From positions 593,821 through 657,820 of the forward strand of contig NZ_JAHTLF010000018.1 of the NCBI RefSeq assembly GCF_024614185.1: a stretch of DNA of 64,000 nt. The letters run 5' to 3'. Below, in pieces: positions 50,001-57,170 of this stretch. Source of the stretch: Nocardioides carbamazepini (GTDB taxonomy: Bacteria; Actinomycetota; Actinomycetes; Propionibacteriales; Nocardioidaceae). Made by a program: the position numbers and the translations under genes. Positions within the stretch are counted from its first letter, which is position 1. Each line of letters starts with the position of its first letter. The notes below the pieces were generated by a model, which was not told where the DNA came from, made no database searches, and saw only the letters and a list, made by a program, of their open reading frames with translations.

Positions 50001-50276
50001 GGCGCGCTGCCGTCGGTGCGGGCGATCGACGAGGCGACCCGGCAGCACACGACGCTGCGGATCAGCGACGACCTCGCGATCGGGGCGCACTACGCGACCA
50101 CGCTGCGACTGTGGGACGAGGCGTTCACCGCGGCCCACGCGCGGGTGACGGAGCTGGGCTTCGACGAGACCTTCCTGCGGATGTGGCACTTCTACCTGGA
50201 GTACTGCCGGGCCGGGTTCGCCGCCGGGTACCTCGACGACCACCAGCTGACCCTCACCCGACGGGAGTCGCGATGA
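47031..50276 (+). CDS. Three-domain lipid enzyme: FAD oxidoreductase, DUF1365, cyclopropane-fatty-acyl-phospholipid synthase
   Basis: Fusion of 1081 residues. Residues 1-430: FAD-dependent amine-oxidase-like domain (VVGSGVAGLTAAYLAARSG; HNRRTYPVL; YSTNTALLHTD). Residues about 438-665: DUF1365 (YATTLTHRRREPLRNAF; GHCFNPISVHWCW; SPFHATDGRYEV). Residues about 680-1081: cyclopropane synthase (ANVAHHYDLSNDLF near 800; SAM motif LLEIGTGWGELAIRAA near 862; HFYLEYCRAGFAAGYL at the end). In Mycobacterium these are three adjacent genes next to sigK (Rv0449c, Rv0448c, Rv0447c). The likely job is modification of membrane fatty acyl chains. No stop or frameshift separates the domains. Confidence 0.9.
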   Translation: MTPPTPWRLAVVGSGVAGLTAAYLAARSGDTQVTLLEADIRLGGHADTHTVTDPTGRVLRIDSGFIVHNRRTYPVLTGILDELRIPTQESEMSMSACDEVTGLEWAGALGRRGLFPAGAGNHRNPAYLRMLTEIPRFHRAARRLLDGSTGDDLTTLAAFLDRHGFSPYFRRHFMEPLVAAVWSCDPDTALDYPAAYLFAFLRHHGMLAVLGSPPWRTVTGGSATYVAAIAAAVEATGGRIHTGTPVLAIEETDDGVDVTTPSGREEYDAVVVATHPDQALGMLAAPTREQKEVLDAIRYSTNTALLHTDTRLLPRSRDAWASWNFRRPRVARERVQVTYDLTRLQRLPTATHYLVTLGGEDVVDPATVLVRRTYAHPLYTPASVAAQARLPEIDTDRVVFAGAYHGWGFHEDGARSGRRAVERLGLGAPVATATTDATMYATTLTHRRREPLRNAFTHRSHLSVVDLDRIAGDGTVDGVPGRFEGRDHFAGDTRTVRDGLDRFLATHGLDLRDGRALMAAQPRAFGHCFNPISVHWCWADRTGAGAPDATVVEVHNTYGDRHAYLLDPGRTTPDGRSVVDKAMYVSPFHATDGRYEVLAPPPDPGTGRLRLGVRLVTDDGARFDASLTGTPCTPPRLPLAGLRGAGLIRAHGVALWARRLPVQPRPTADTDRLRTGGIAARVAERLFRTAVARLDVTVRLRHPDGSEELLGRGGPAVVVRRPDELFARIGRDQLIGFGEAYLSGAWAEEGRPGDGVLGDFLTVLARELTTLVPQPLQRLRSLVVTRIPHSQRGTREQTRANVAHHYDLSNDLFAAFLDPTLSYSSALFSDPATAGPDDLVAAQHRKIDRLLDRAGVGPGSRLLEIGTGWGELAIRAAARGATVRSITLSVEQQELARERIAAAGHADRVAVDLCDYRALLDEPPAAYDAVVSVEMIEAVGREFWPAYFRTLDHVLAPGGRVALQAITLPHDRMLATRSTHTFITKYVFPGGALPSVRAIDEATRQHTTLRISDDLAIGAHYATTLRLWDEAFTAAHARVTELGFDETFLRMWHFYLEYCRAGFAAGYLDDHQLTLTRRESR

Positions 50277-51082
50277 CCGACGTCCTGGTCAGCATCGCGC
50301 TGTCCGTCGTCGTCGCCGCGGTGGTGATGGCGGTGACCGCGCTGGTCGCGCGGCAGCAGGGCCGTGTGGCCGTCGTGGATGTCGCCTGGGGGGCGGCATT
50401 CGCCGGAGCGGCGCTCGTGTGTGGGGCGGGAGCGGCGGTCGGGGAAGCGGGCTCGGGCCCGCGGACCTGGCTGCTGGTCGGGCTGGTCGTGCTCTGGGGC
50501 GGCCGCCTGGCGTGGCACATCGGGCGGCGGACGGCCCAGCACCGTGGTGAGGACCCGCGCTACGAGAAGCTGCTCGGCGGCACCCTGGCCGAGGTGGGGA
50601 TGGCGCGGGCCGTCCGCAAGGTCTTCGCACTGCAGGGCGCGCTCGTCCCGGTCATCGCGCTGCCGGTCTCGGTCGGCATCGTGCGGGAGGTGCGCTGGTG
50701 GCCGGTCGTGGTGCTGGGCGCGGTCGTGTGGGCGGTCGGGCTGTTCTTCGAGGCGGTCGGCGACGCCCAGCTGGCGGCGTACCGCTCCCTGCCCCGCGAC
50801 CGGCGCCCCCAGGTCCTCGACACCGGGCTGTGGGCGTGGACCCGGCATCCGAACTACTTCGGCGACGCCTGCGTGTGGTGGGGCCTGTGGCTCGCCGGCG
50901 GCCTCGCGTCCGGCTGGGTCACGGGCCTGGCCACGGTCGTCGCGCCCGCCGCGATGACCTGGTTCCTCAGCGAGGCGACGGGCGCCCGGCTGCTGGAGCA
51001 GACGATGATGCGGCGGCCCGGCTACCCGGAGTACGCCGCCCGCACCTCGCGGTTCGTCCCGCGGCCGCCTCGCCACGGATGA
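50273..51082 (+). CDS. DUF1295 membrane protein (steroid 5-alpha-reductase/isoprenylcysteine methyltransferase-like)
   Basis: Integral membrane protein, 269 residues, about six helices. The signature TRHPNYFGDACVWWGLWL near residue 195 and the C-terminal RRPGYPEYAARTSRFVPRPP match DUF1295 proteins, whose fold is shared with NADPH-dependent sterol reductases and lipid methyltransferases. The mycobacterial homologue (Rv0446c) also sits between sigK and the cyclopropane-synthase gene. ATG at 50273 overlaps the stop of the fusion gene (ATGA). It probably acts on the same lipids. Confidence 0.9.
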   Translation: MTDVLVSIALSVVVAAVVMAVTALVARQQGRVAVVDVAWGAAFAGAALVCGAGAAVGEAGSGPRTWLLVGLVVLWGGRLAWHIGRRTAQHRGEDPRYEKLLGGTLAEVGMARAVRKVFALQGALVPVIALPVSVGIVREVRWWPVVVLGAVVWAVGLFFEAVGDAQLAAYRSLPRDRRPQVLDTGLWAWTRHPNYFGDACVWWGLWLAGGLASGWVTGLATVVAPAAMTWFLSEATGARLLEQTMMRRPGYPEYAARTSRFVPRPPRHG

Positions 51083-51102
51083 GGCCTTGGATGAGTGACT
51101 CC

Positions 51103-51159
51103 GATGAGTGACTCCAAGGAGGCGTGCGAGCGGCGTGCGGCCCCTTGGAGTCACTCATC
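51103..51159. terminator. 17-bp perfect hairpin ending the SigK-locus transcript
   Basis: GATGAGTGACTCCAAGG at 51103-51119, a 23-base loop, and the exact complement at 51143-51159. A partial direct copy of the left arm (GGATGAGTGACTCC) precedes it. It lies between DUF1295 and the phosphatase gene, whose GTG is only 13 bases after the right arm, so it could also shape that gene's leader. Confidence 0.6.
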
Positions 51160-51171
51160 TAGGGTCGTTCC

Positions 51172-51927
51172 GTGACCGATGAACAGGAGTACCTCCGGCT
51201 GGCGTCGGCCGACAACTTCCGCGACGTCGCCGGGACCGGGTACGCGACGCGCGACGGCGGCAGCCTCCGTACCGGCGTGTTCTACCGCTCCAACGACCTG
51301 CGCCTGACCGAGGTCGACCTGGCCGCCCTCACCGACCTCGGCCTGCGCGCGATCATCGACCTGCGCTCGCCGGCGGAGATCGCGCTGCATCCGGACCCGG
51401 AGATCCCCGGCGTCGCGGGCCTGCACTTCGACGCGATCGGCATCCCGCTGGAACGGATGGCCGGTCTCACCTCGAGGCAGGAGGCGGTCGAGCTGATGGA
51501 CGAGGTGTACCGGACCTTCGTCACCGAGCCACACTCCCGGGCCGCCTTCGGCGCCGTGCTCCGCCAGCTCGCCACCGGTGGACGCCAGCTGTTCCACTGC
51601 TCGGCCGGCAAGGACCGCACCGGCTGGGTCGCCGCCCTGCTGCTCCACCTCGCCGGCGTCGACGACCCGACGATCGAGAGCGACTACCTGCTCACCAACG
51701 CACGCAGCGCCGCGAGCCGGGCCCGGGTGGAGGCGGAGATCGCCCGCCACGCCGGGCCCGAGGCCGTCGCCGCCTACGAGCCGACGCTCGTGGTCGACGT
51801 GGAGTACCTCGACGCAGCCTGGGCGACCGTCGAGGAGCGGTACGGCGACCGGTCGGCGTACCTGCGCGACGGGCTGGGCCTCGACGAGGAGACCCTGGCC
51901 CGCCTGCGCAGGCTGCTGCGCGACTGA
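51172..51927 (+). CDS. Tyrosine-protein phosphatase (PtpB-like)
   Basis: Dual or tyrosine phosphatase, 251 residues. The P-loop HCSAGKDRTG has nucleophile Cys143 and Arg149. NFRDVAGTGYATRDGG near residue 15 and RAIIDLRSPAEI near 59 are typical of the triple-specificity MptpB-like group. ARxGPEAVAAYEP and a C-terminal helical segment follow. GTG at 51172. It is a single gene, convergent with the MBL gene 15 bases away. Target unknown. Confidence 0.9.
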   Translation: MTDEQEYLRLASADNFRDVAGTGYATRDGGSLRTGVFYRSNDLRLTEVDLAALTDLGLRAIIDLRSPAEIALHPDPEIPGVAGLHFDAIGIPLERMAGLTSRQEAVELMDEVYRTFVTEPHSRAAFGAVLRQLATGGRQLFHCSAGKDRTGWVAALLLHLAGVDDPTIESDYLLTNARSAASRARVEAEIARHAGPEAVAAYEPTLVVDVEYLDAAWATVEERYGDRSAYLRDGLGLDEETLARLRRLLRD

Positions 51928-51942
51928 CGGCAGGCAGCGAAG

Positions 51943-52662
51943 CTAGGCGCCGAGCAGGTCGCGCTCCGCGGCGATGGTGGTGTCGTCGCCGTGGCCGGTG
52001 TGGACCACGGTGTCGGCGGGCAGGTCGAACAGCCGGGCCCGGATCGATGCCTCGAGGGTGGGCCGGTCGCTGTAGGAGCGCCCGGTCGCTCCCGGACCGC
52101 CGTGGAACAGGGTGTCGCCGGTGAACACGCACCCCAGCTCGGGGGCGTACAGACACACCGCTCCCGGGGCGTGGCCCGGGGTGTGGATCACCCGCAGTGA
52201 GGTGCCGGCGACCTCGATGACCTGCCCGTCGGACAGGTCGACGTCCCACAGGTGGTCGGTGTGGGTGAGCTCCCACAGCGGCTTGTCGTGGGGGTGCAGC
52301 AGGATCGGCGCGACGACCTTCTCCCGCAGTTGCGGCGCCACGCGGACGTGGTCGTCGTGGGCGTGGGTGCAGATGATCGCCTTCACTCGTCGCCCGGCGA
52401 CCACCGCGAGGATGTCCTCGACCGAGTGGGGCGCATCGATCACCACGCACTCGGTGTCGTCACCGACAACCCACACGTTGTTGTCGACCTCGAACGTCTC
52501 CCCGTCCAACGAGAACGTGCCCGACGTGACCGCGTGATCGACCCGCACCGACGACCCAGCCGACGATCCAGCCGACGATCCAGCCGGTGACCCAGCCGAC
52601 GATCCAGCCGGTGACCCAGCCGGTGATCCAGCCGGTGATCCAGCCGGTGAGCCAGCGGTCAC
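51943..52662 (-). CDS. MBL-fold hydrolase paired with mycothiol formaldehyde dehydrogenase
   Basis: Glyoxalase II-like metallo-beta-lactamase-fold hydrolase, 239 residues. The THAHDDH metal motif lies near residue 100, with HTPGHAPGAVCLY, TGDTLFHGGPGATGRS and HTGHGDDTTI further on: a full set of metal ligands. GTG at 52662 overlaps the dehydrogenase stop, so the two are coupled, as in mycobacteria (adhE2 and the next gene). It may split the S-formyl-mycothiol product to mycothiol and formate. The first 36 residues are a Ser-Pro-Ala-Gly repeat made by a 12-bp minisatellite, so the true fold starts near residue 38. Confidence 0.88.
   Translation of the reverse strand: MTAGSPAGSPAGSPAGSPAGSSAGSPAGSSAGSSAGSSVRVDHAVTSGTFSLDGETFEVDNNVWVVGDDTECVVIDAPHSVEDILAVVAGRRVKAIICTHAHDDHVRVAPQLREKVVAPILLHPHDKPLWELTHTDHLWDVDLSDGQVIEVAGTSLRVIHTPGHAPGAVCLYAPELGCVFTGDTLFHGGPGATGRSYSDRPTLEASIRARLFDLPADTVVHTGHGDDTTIAAERDLLGA
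52556..52655. repeat. 12-bp minisatellite at the MBL gene 5' end
   Basis: Eight 12-bp units of the forms CCAGCCGACGAT and CCAGCCGGTGAT/C/G, plus a partial unit. Read on the coding strand it encodes SPAG/SSAG tetrapeptides at the protein N-terminus, just after the overlap with the dehydrogenase stop. Length change would be in frame. Confidence 0.9.
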
Positions 52663-53774
52663 AGGATCACGACCGAGCGGAGCACGTCACCGTGGTGCAT
52701 CTTCGCGAACGCGGCCTCGATGTCGTCGATACCGATCTCCTCGGTCACGAACGCGTCCAGGTCCAGACGCCCCTGCTGGTAGAGGTCGACCAGCATCGGG
52801 AAGTCCCGGCTGGGCAGGCAGTCGCCGTACCAGCTGGACTTCAACGCACCACCACGTCCGAACACGTCGATCAACGGCAGGTCCGGGACCTTCATGTCCG
52901 GGGTCGGGACACCGACCAGGACCACGGTGCCGGCCAGGTCACGGGCGTAGAACGCCTGCTTCCACGTCTCGGGACGACCCACCGCCTCGACCACCACATC
53001 GGCACCCTCAGCACCCTCGTAGACCTCGCCACAGATCCGCTTGATCTCCGCCACCGGATCGCACTGGCTGGAGTCGACGGTGTGGGTCGCGCCCATCTCA
53101 CGCGCCTTGGCGAGCTTCTTCGCGTCGATGTCGACCGCGATGACCGGCGACGCGCCCGCCAACGCGGCACCCGCGATCGCGGCCACCCCGACCCCACCAC
53201 ACCCGATCACCGCGATCGACCTGCCCCGGGTGATGCCACCGGTGTTGATCGCGGCCCCGATGCCGGCCATCACCCCACACCCCAACAGACCCACCGCAGC
53301 CGGACGGGCCGAGGCGTCGACCTTGGTGCACTGACCGGCCGCGACCAGGGTCTTCTCCGCGAACGCACCGATCCCCAACGCGGGCGAGAGCTCGGTCCCC
53401 GCATCCGGCCCCTCTGCCAGGGTCATCCTCTGCTTCGCGTTGTGGGTGTTGAAGCAGTACTGCAGATCACCACGCCGGCAGGCCCGGCACTCACCACACA
53501 CCGCCCGCCAGTTCAACACCACGAAATCACCCACCGCGACCGACGTGACATCCGCACCGACCGCCTCCACCACACCGGAGGCCTCGTGGCCCAACAAGAA
53601 CGGGAACTCGTCGTTGATCCCACCCTCGCGGTAGTGCAGATCGGTGTGGCACACCCCGCACGAGAGGACCTTCACCACCGCCTCACCCGGCCCCGGGTCC
53701 GGCACATTGATCGTCACGACCTCCACCGGCGCACCCTTGACCCGCGCCACCACGGCCTTGACCTGCTGCGTCAT
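52659..53774 (-). CDS. mscR: S-(hydroxymethyl)mycothiol dehydrogenase
   Basis: NAD-dependent zinc alcohol dehydrogenase, 371 residues, that oxidises the formaldehyde-mycothiol adduct; it may also act as S-nitrosomycothiol reductase. Catalytic zinc ligands: Cys in SCGVCHTDLHYREGG and His in LGHEASGVVEAVG. Structural zinc Cys: CGECRACRRGDLQYC. The sequence NTHNAKQRMTL and the Rossmann motif GCGGVGVAAIAG match mycobacterial AdhE2/MscR closely. ATG at 53774 with a GGGAGC ribosome site. Mycothiol is the actinobacterial low-molecular-weight thiol, which fits the host assignment. Confidence 0.93.
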   Translation of the reverse strand: MTQQVKAVVARVKGAPVEVVTINVPDPGPGEAVVKVLSCGVCHTDLHYREGGINDEFPFLLGHEASGVVEAVGADVTSVAVGDFVVLNWRAVCGECRACRRGDLQYCFNTHNAKQRMTLAEGPDAGTELSPALGIGAFAEKTLVAAGQCTKVDASARPAAVGLLGCGVMAGIGAAINTGGITRGRSIAVIGCGGVGVAAIAGAALAGASPVIAVDIDAKKLAKAREMGATHTVDSSQCDPVAEIKRICGEVYEGAEGADVVVEAVGRPETWKQAFYARDLAGTVVLVGVPTPDMKVPDLPLIDVFGRGGALKSSWYGDCLPSRDFPMLVDLYQQGRLDLDAFVTEEIGIDDIEAAFAKMHHGDVLRSVVIL

Positions 53775-53887
53775 CTGAACTGCTCCCTGCTCTCGGAGAT
53801 CCACGGTCCGCCTCGGCGCGGACGACAGTCTCATCATGTCGTGCCCCGGGTTGGCCCGGCGTTGGGGTGACGCGGGCGCCAGGTCAG

Positions 53888-53928
53888 CGGGTCGGATCAC
53901 GTCAAGGAGCCTGACGCGATCCGACCCG
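53888..53928. terminator. Hairpin overlapping the end of the AbiEi/DUF559-like gene
   Basis: CGGGTCGGATCACGTCA and its complement TGACGCGATCCGACCCG (one mismatch) with a 7-base loop; the gene's TGA lies in the left arm. A 19-base stretch from its right side, CCTGACGCGATCCGACCCG, recurs exactly at 55003-55021. Confidence 0.6.
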
Positions 53929-54891
53929 TTCAGGCGCGGCGCAGTCGGGACAGGTCCGCGGCGCGCCCTGCCAGCCGCGCAGCGCGAAGAGACGGGCCAG
54001 CTTCCCGGCCGTGGCACACGGCCGGCCGACGACCTGGCCGTAGCCGAGGCGCACCGTGTCGGCGCCACCCAACGCCGCGTCGAGGTCCCGCTCGAGATCA
54101 CGATCCCGCGCCGTCGACGAGTCGTGGAACATCCGCCCGTCGAGCTCGACCACCTGGCGCCAGCGCGGGCGAGTGCCCCCGTGGACGACATCGCGGAGCA
54201 CCCGCCTCCCATCCGCCCCGACGTCAGCGACCTGGCGAAGACCTGGCGGCAGTCCGTGCGGACGCTCGACTCGGGTGAGATACGCGTGCTCGAGCACCGA
54301 GCAGGTGCCCTCGGCGACATCGGCCAGCACCGCGACGATCAGGTCCCGCCTGGCCAGGCGGGACATCTCCGTCGCGCGACGCAGCAACCGGTCCGCCGTC
54401 GTACGCCGTCCGCCGCAGGCGTCCGCCAGCACCGCGACCGCGCGCACCTCGTCGCGAGCCCGGTCCGCGAGATCGATGATGGCGTCGTCGTACCGCTGGC
54501 GGGGTGGACTCGCGTGCAGCTGTGCGGCCTCGTCGAAGCGCCGGGACCGACGTACGCGCACGCCCGGCAGCCGCACGGGGTGACGTCCGTGGCGGACCAC
54601 CACCTCGATCGGCGCATCGTCGGGCGGGATCCGCCGGCCCGGCCCCTCGTGAGCTCGGACGGCCGACCAGCCGCCCAGGGCGGCGGGCCAGCACGCGAGC
54701 ACGGCCGCCCAGGCGCGCTGCTGCCAGGTCAGTGGTCCGGTGTGGCTCACGTACACGCCCGGGTGGACCGGGACCCACTCCCGACGGCGCAGCATCCGCG
54801 CGATCCGGGTCTGCGTCCAGCCGGCCGCCAGCACCTGCCGGCGGGCGATCACGCCATCTTGGCGGTCGAGCAGCTCATCGATCTCGTCCAT
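53902..54891 (-). CDS. AbiEi-like winged-helix protein with a DUF559-type nuclease domain
   Basis: Protein of 329 residues. The N-terminus (about 1-50: MDEIDELLDRQDGVIARRQV, then TRIARMLRRREWVPVHPGVY) matches the winged helix of AbiEi-type antitoxins. The C-terminal 90 residues carry RQVVELDGRMFHDSS and DRDLERDLDAALGG, typical of DUF559/Vsr-like endonuclease domains (E-x-DG and RD motifs). This combination is common as a single gene in actinobacteria and has no AbiEii toxin partner here. ATG at 54891 is preferred (GGGAG upstream); GTG at 54924 is an alternative. Function unproven. Confidence 0.75.
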   Translation of the reverse strand: MDEIDELLDRQDGVIARRQVLAAGWTQTRIARMLRRREWVPVHPGVYVSHTGPLTWQQRAWAAVLACWPAALGGWSAVRAHEGPGRRIPPDDAPIEVVVRHGRHPVRLPGVRVRRSRRFDEAAQLHASPPRQRYDDAIIDLADRARDEVRAVAVLADACGGRRTTADRLLRRATEMSRLARRDLIVAVLADVAEGTCSVLEHAYLTRVERPHGLPPGLRQVADVGADGRRVLRDVVHGGTRPRWRQVVELDGRMFHDSSTARDRDLERDLDAALGGADTVRLGYGQVVGRPCATAGKLARLFALRGWQGAPRTCPDCAAPERVGSRQAP

Positions 54892-54987
54892 GGCCCGGTC
54901 ATCTCCCGAGCCCGGCGCGCTCACACCTGACGATCCACGCCCTGTGGAGCGGAGCCTGGAACAGGGGCCCCTTCCGACACCGGTGCC

Positions 54988-55014
54988 GATCGCGTCAGGC
55001 GGCCTGACGCGATC
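54988..55014. terminator. Hairpin after the BrkB-family gene
   Basis: GATCGCGTCAGG, a 3-base loop, CCTGACGCGATC: perfect 12-base arms, about 28 bases downstream of the membrane protein stop at 55042. Followed by repeats of GGTCGGACCCGGTC type. Probable terminator; shares its right arm with the hairpin at 53888. Confidence 0.6.
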
Positions 55015-55041
55015 CGACCCGGTCGGACCCGGTCCGAGTGC

Positions 55042-56169
55042 TCAGACCGAGGGCGGCAGGGAGTCGCGGAGCTTCACCGGCTGGGTCGGCTCGTCGGCCG
55101 CCTCCGGCCGCGGCGGGCGGCCGGGGATGTGCTGCTTGAGGATCTGCTCGGTGCGCGGGTCGAGGACGATCTCGTGGGAGTCGCCGTCGCGGCCGTCGAA
55201 GCGGACGGCGACGGTCTCGAAGCCCTTGTGCCGCTGCATCTGGGCATACATGGCGTACGCGCGGCGGTCCGCCTCGGTGAGGTCGACGGAGTCCGTGAAC
55301 GGCGTGAGGAGGGCGCGCGGCCACAGCTTGCGGGCGAGGACGACGTTGACCTCGATGCCGAGCACGCCCATGATCGCGCCGATGTAGAGCAGGCCCATCA
55401 GGCCGAGGACGACCCCGAAGGTGGCCATGCCGTTGCGGTCGGCGCTGGCGATCACGTTGGTGACGTAGGCGGTGCCGATGTACTGCAGGAACTGCCACAG
55501 CACCGCGACCGTGAACCCGCCCGGCGCCGCCCGGATGCCCCGGTCCCGGATCGCGCGGGCGGCGGCCACCCGCAGCAGCACGGTCATCGCCGAGCCGAGG
55601 ATCGCCACGGTCAGCAGCCGCACCATCCAGTGGAACCAGCCGTGCCGCGAGAGGGAGCCGACCAGGTCGGTCTCGGTGAGGATGGCCGAGCCGATCGAGA
55701 TCGTGAAGATGAAGGTGCCCGCGACGAAGAGCAGGAAGAGGCTGTTGACCCGGGTCATCACCGGGTGCGGGCGGCTGTTGCGCGGCACCGCCCACGCCGC
55801 GGACTGCACGTTCTGCAGCGCCAGGCCGAGCCCGAGCGCGCCGTACAGCGCGGTCAGGGAGCCGACGATGATGCCGCCGGTCGAGCCCTTGATGCCGGCC
55901 GGCCGGCCGAGCTGGTCGCCGATGATCGGGAACTGGCCGAGCGCCGAGTCGAGCACCTGCTCCTGCAGCCGTGGGTTGCCGTCGAGGAAGAAGCCGAGGA
56001 TCGAGGTCGCGAGCAGCAGGAGCGGGAAGATCGAGAGGAAGGCGTAGAACGTCAGGATCGCCGCGAGGTAGTTGCCCTGGTCGTCGAAGAACTTGTACAC
56101 GACCGCGAGCGGGAAGCCGAAGACGGATCTCTTCCGCTGCCCGCGATCGATGTTGCCGACGACACCCAC
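55042..56169 (-). CDS. YihY/BrkB family inner-membrane protein
   Basis: Polytopic membrane protein, 375 residues, with about six helices between residues 30 and 300 and a hydrophilic C-terminal tail. The YihY signature is clear: YLAAILTFYAFLSIFPLLLL near residue 34, GALGLGLALQNVQSAAWAVPRN, and GTAYVTNVIASADRNGMATFG. Long called ribonuclease BN by mistake; the actual role is unknown, with transport suggested. ATG at 56169. Ends before a hairpin at 54988-55014. Confidence 0.9.
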   Translation of the reverse strand: MGVVGNIDRGQRKRSVFGFPLAVVYKFFDDQGNYLAAILTFYAFLSIFPLLLLATSILGFFLDGNPRLQEQVLDSALGQFPIIGDQLGRPAGIKGSTGGIIVGSLTALYGALGLGLALQNVQSAAWAVPRNSRPHPVMTRVNSLFLLFVAGTFIFTISIGSAILTETDLVGSLSRHGWFHWMVRLLTVAILGSAMTVLLRVAAARAIRDRGIRAAPGGFTVAVLWQFLQYIGTAYVTNVIASADRNGMATFGVVLGLMGLLYIGAIMGVLGIEVNVVLARKLWPRALLTPFTDSVDLTEADRRAYAMYAQMQRHKGFETVAVRFDGRDGDSHEIVLDPRTEQILKQHIPGRPPRPEAADEPTQPVKLRDSLPPSV

Positions 56170-56212
56170 GGCCAGAACCTACGGCATCGCCCCGCCGGCT
56201 CCCGGGAGGTGG

Positions 56213-57133
56213 TCAGGCGAGCAGGGCCGAGATCACGACGGCCACCGGGGCGGAGGCGATCGTGGAGACGAAGATGGCGTCGCGGGCCAGCAGGACGCCG
56301 CGCTCGTAGCGCATCGCCACGACGAACACGTTCTGCGCCGTCGGCAGCGCCGAGAGCAGGGTGACCGCGAACAGCTCCGTCCCCTCCAGGCCGACGCCGA
56401 ACCGCCCGACGACGTACGCCGTCACCGGCTGGACCACCATCTTCAGCGAGGTCACCGTGGCGAGCGCCCGGGGCGTCACCCCGCGCCCCGGCAGCGGGCC
56501 GAGGCGCAGCGCGACGCCGTACGCGATGAGCATCGCGGGCACCGCCATCCCGCCGACCAGCTCCAGCGGCGCATGCACCGTCTGCGGCAGCTCGACATCG
56601 GTCGCGGCGAGGAGCAGGCCGGCGAAGGAGGCGATCGTGAGCGGGTTGGTGACCGGCCGCAGCAGCATCTTGAGGACCGACGGCCGCTCCGGGCTGGTCA
56701 CCACGTCGAGCACCGTCAGCGCCAGCGGCTGGAGCACGAGGAGCTGCATCAGCAGCGCCGGTACGACGAGCGCCGCGTCACCCAGCGCGTACGCCGCGAT
56801 CGGGATGCCGAGGTTGCCCGCGTTGACGTACGCCGAGCACAGGGCGGCCACCACCGACGTCCCGGCGTCGAGGCGGCGGATCCGCGCGACCACGGCCATG
56901 GTCCCGGCGCTGACGACCACCCCCGCGGCGGTCGCGACCAGCGGCCCGGACAGCACCCGCGACGGGTCGGTGTCCTCGAGCACGGTGACCAGCAGGGCCG
57001 GGCTGGCGAGGTAGAAGGAGGCCAGCGACAGGCTGCGCTGACCGTGGGCGTCGACGATCCCCCGGTCGGCCAGCAGGGCACCGAGGGCGATGACGATCGC
57101 GATGGTCGCGAACCCCTCCAGCACCCCCGTCAC
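56213..57133 (-). CDS. AEC (auxin efflux carrier) family transporter
   Basis: Secondary transporter of 306 residues with about ten helices in two inverted halves. GNLGIPIAAYALGD near residue 105 and the related GGMAVPAMLIAYGVALRLG near 190 are the paired crossover motifs of the family. LLSALPTAQNVFVVAMRYERG near 255 is also typical. It probably exports or takes up a small organic acid. GTG at 57133. Neighbours give no substrate clue. Confidence 0.88.
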   Translation of the reverse strand: MTGVLEGFATIAIVIALGALLADRGIVDAHGQRSLSLASFYLASPALLVTVLEDTDPSRVLSGPLVATAAGVVVSAGTMAVVARIRRLDAGTSVVAALCSAYVNAGNLGIPIAAYALGDAALVVPALLMQLLVLQPLALTVLDVVTSPERPSVLKMLLRPVTNPLTIASFAGLLLAATDVELPQTVHAPLELVGGMAVPAMLIAYGVALRLGPLPGRGVTPRALATVTSLKMVVQPVTAYVVGRFGVGLEGTELFAVTLLSALPTAQNVFVVAMRYERGVLLARDAIFVSTIASAPVAVVISALLA

Positions 57134-57170
57134 GGGTCGATCCCATCACCCCCGGCCGGGGCGCGGGCGG

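Noticed and set aside
46949..51082. Open frame of about 1377 codons that appears to fuse a new protein to DUF1295
   Set aside because: Most of it is the wrong frame of the three-domain lipid enzyme. Only the last 270 codons, from 50273, are the DUF1295 gene, which starts with its own ATGA overlap.
52556..52655. Possible CRISPR or regulatory iteron array
   Set aside because: The 12-bp units are contiguous and in frame with a coding sequence, so a coding minisatellite explains them.
53902..54891. Complete AbiE toxin-antitoxin pair
   Set aside because: No nucleotidyltransferase toxin gene lies on either side; the neighbours are mscR and a BrkB-family gene.
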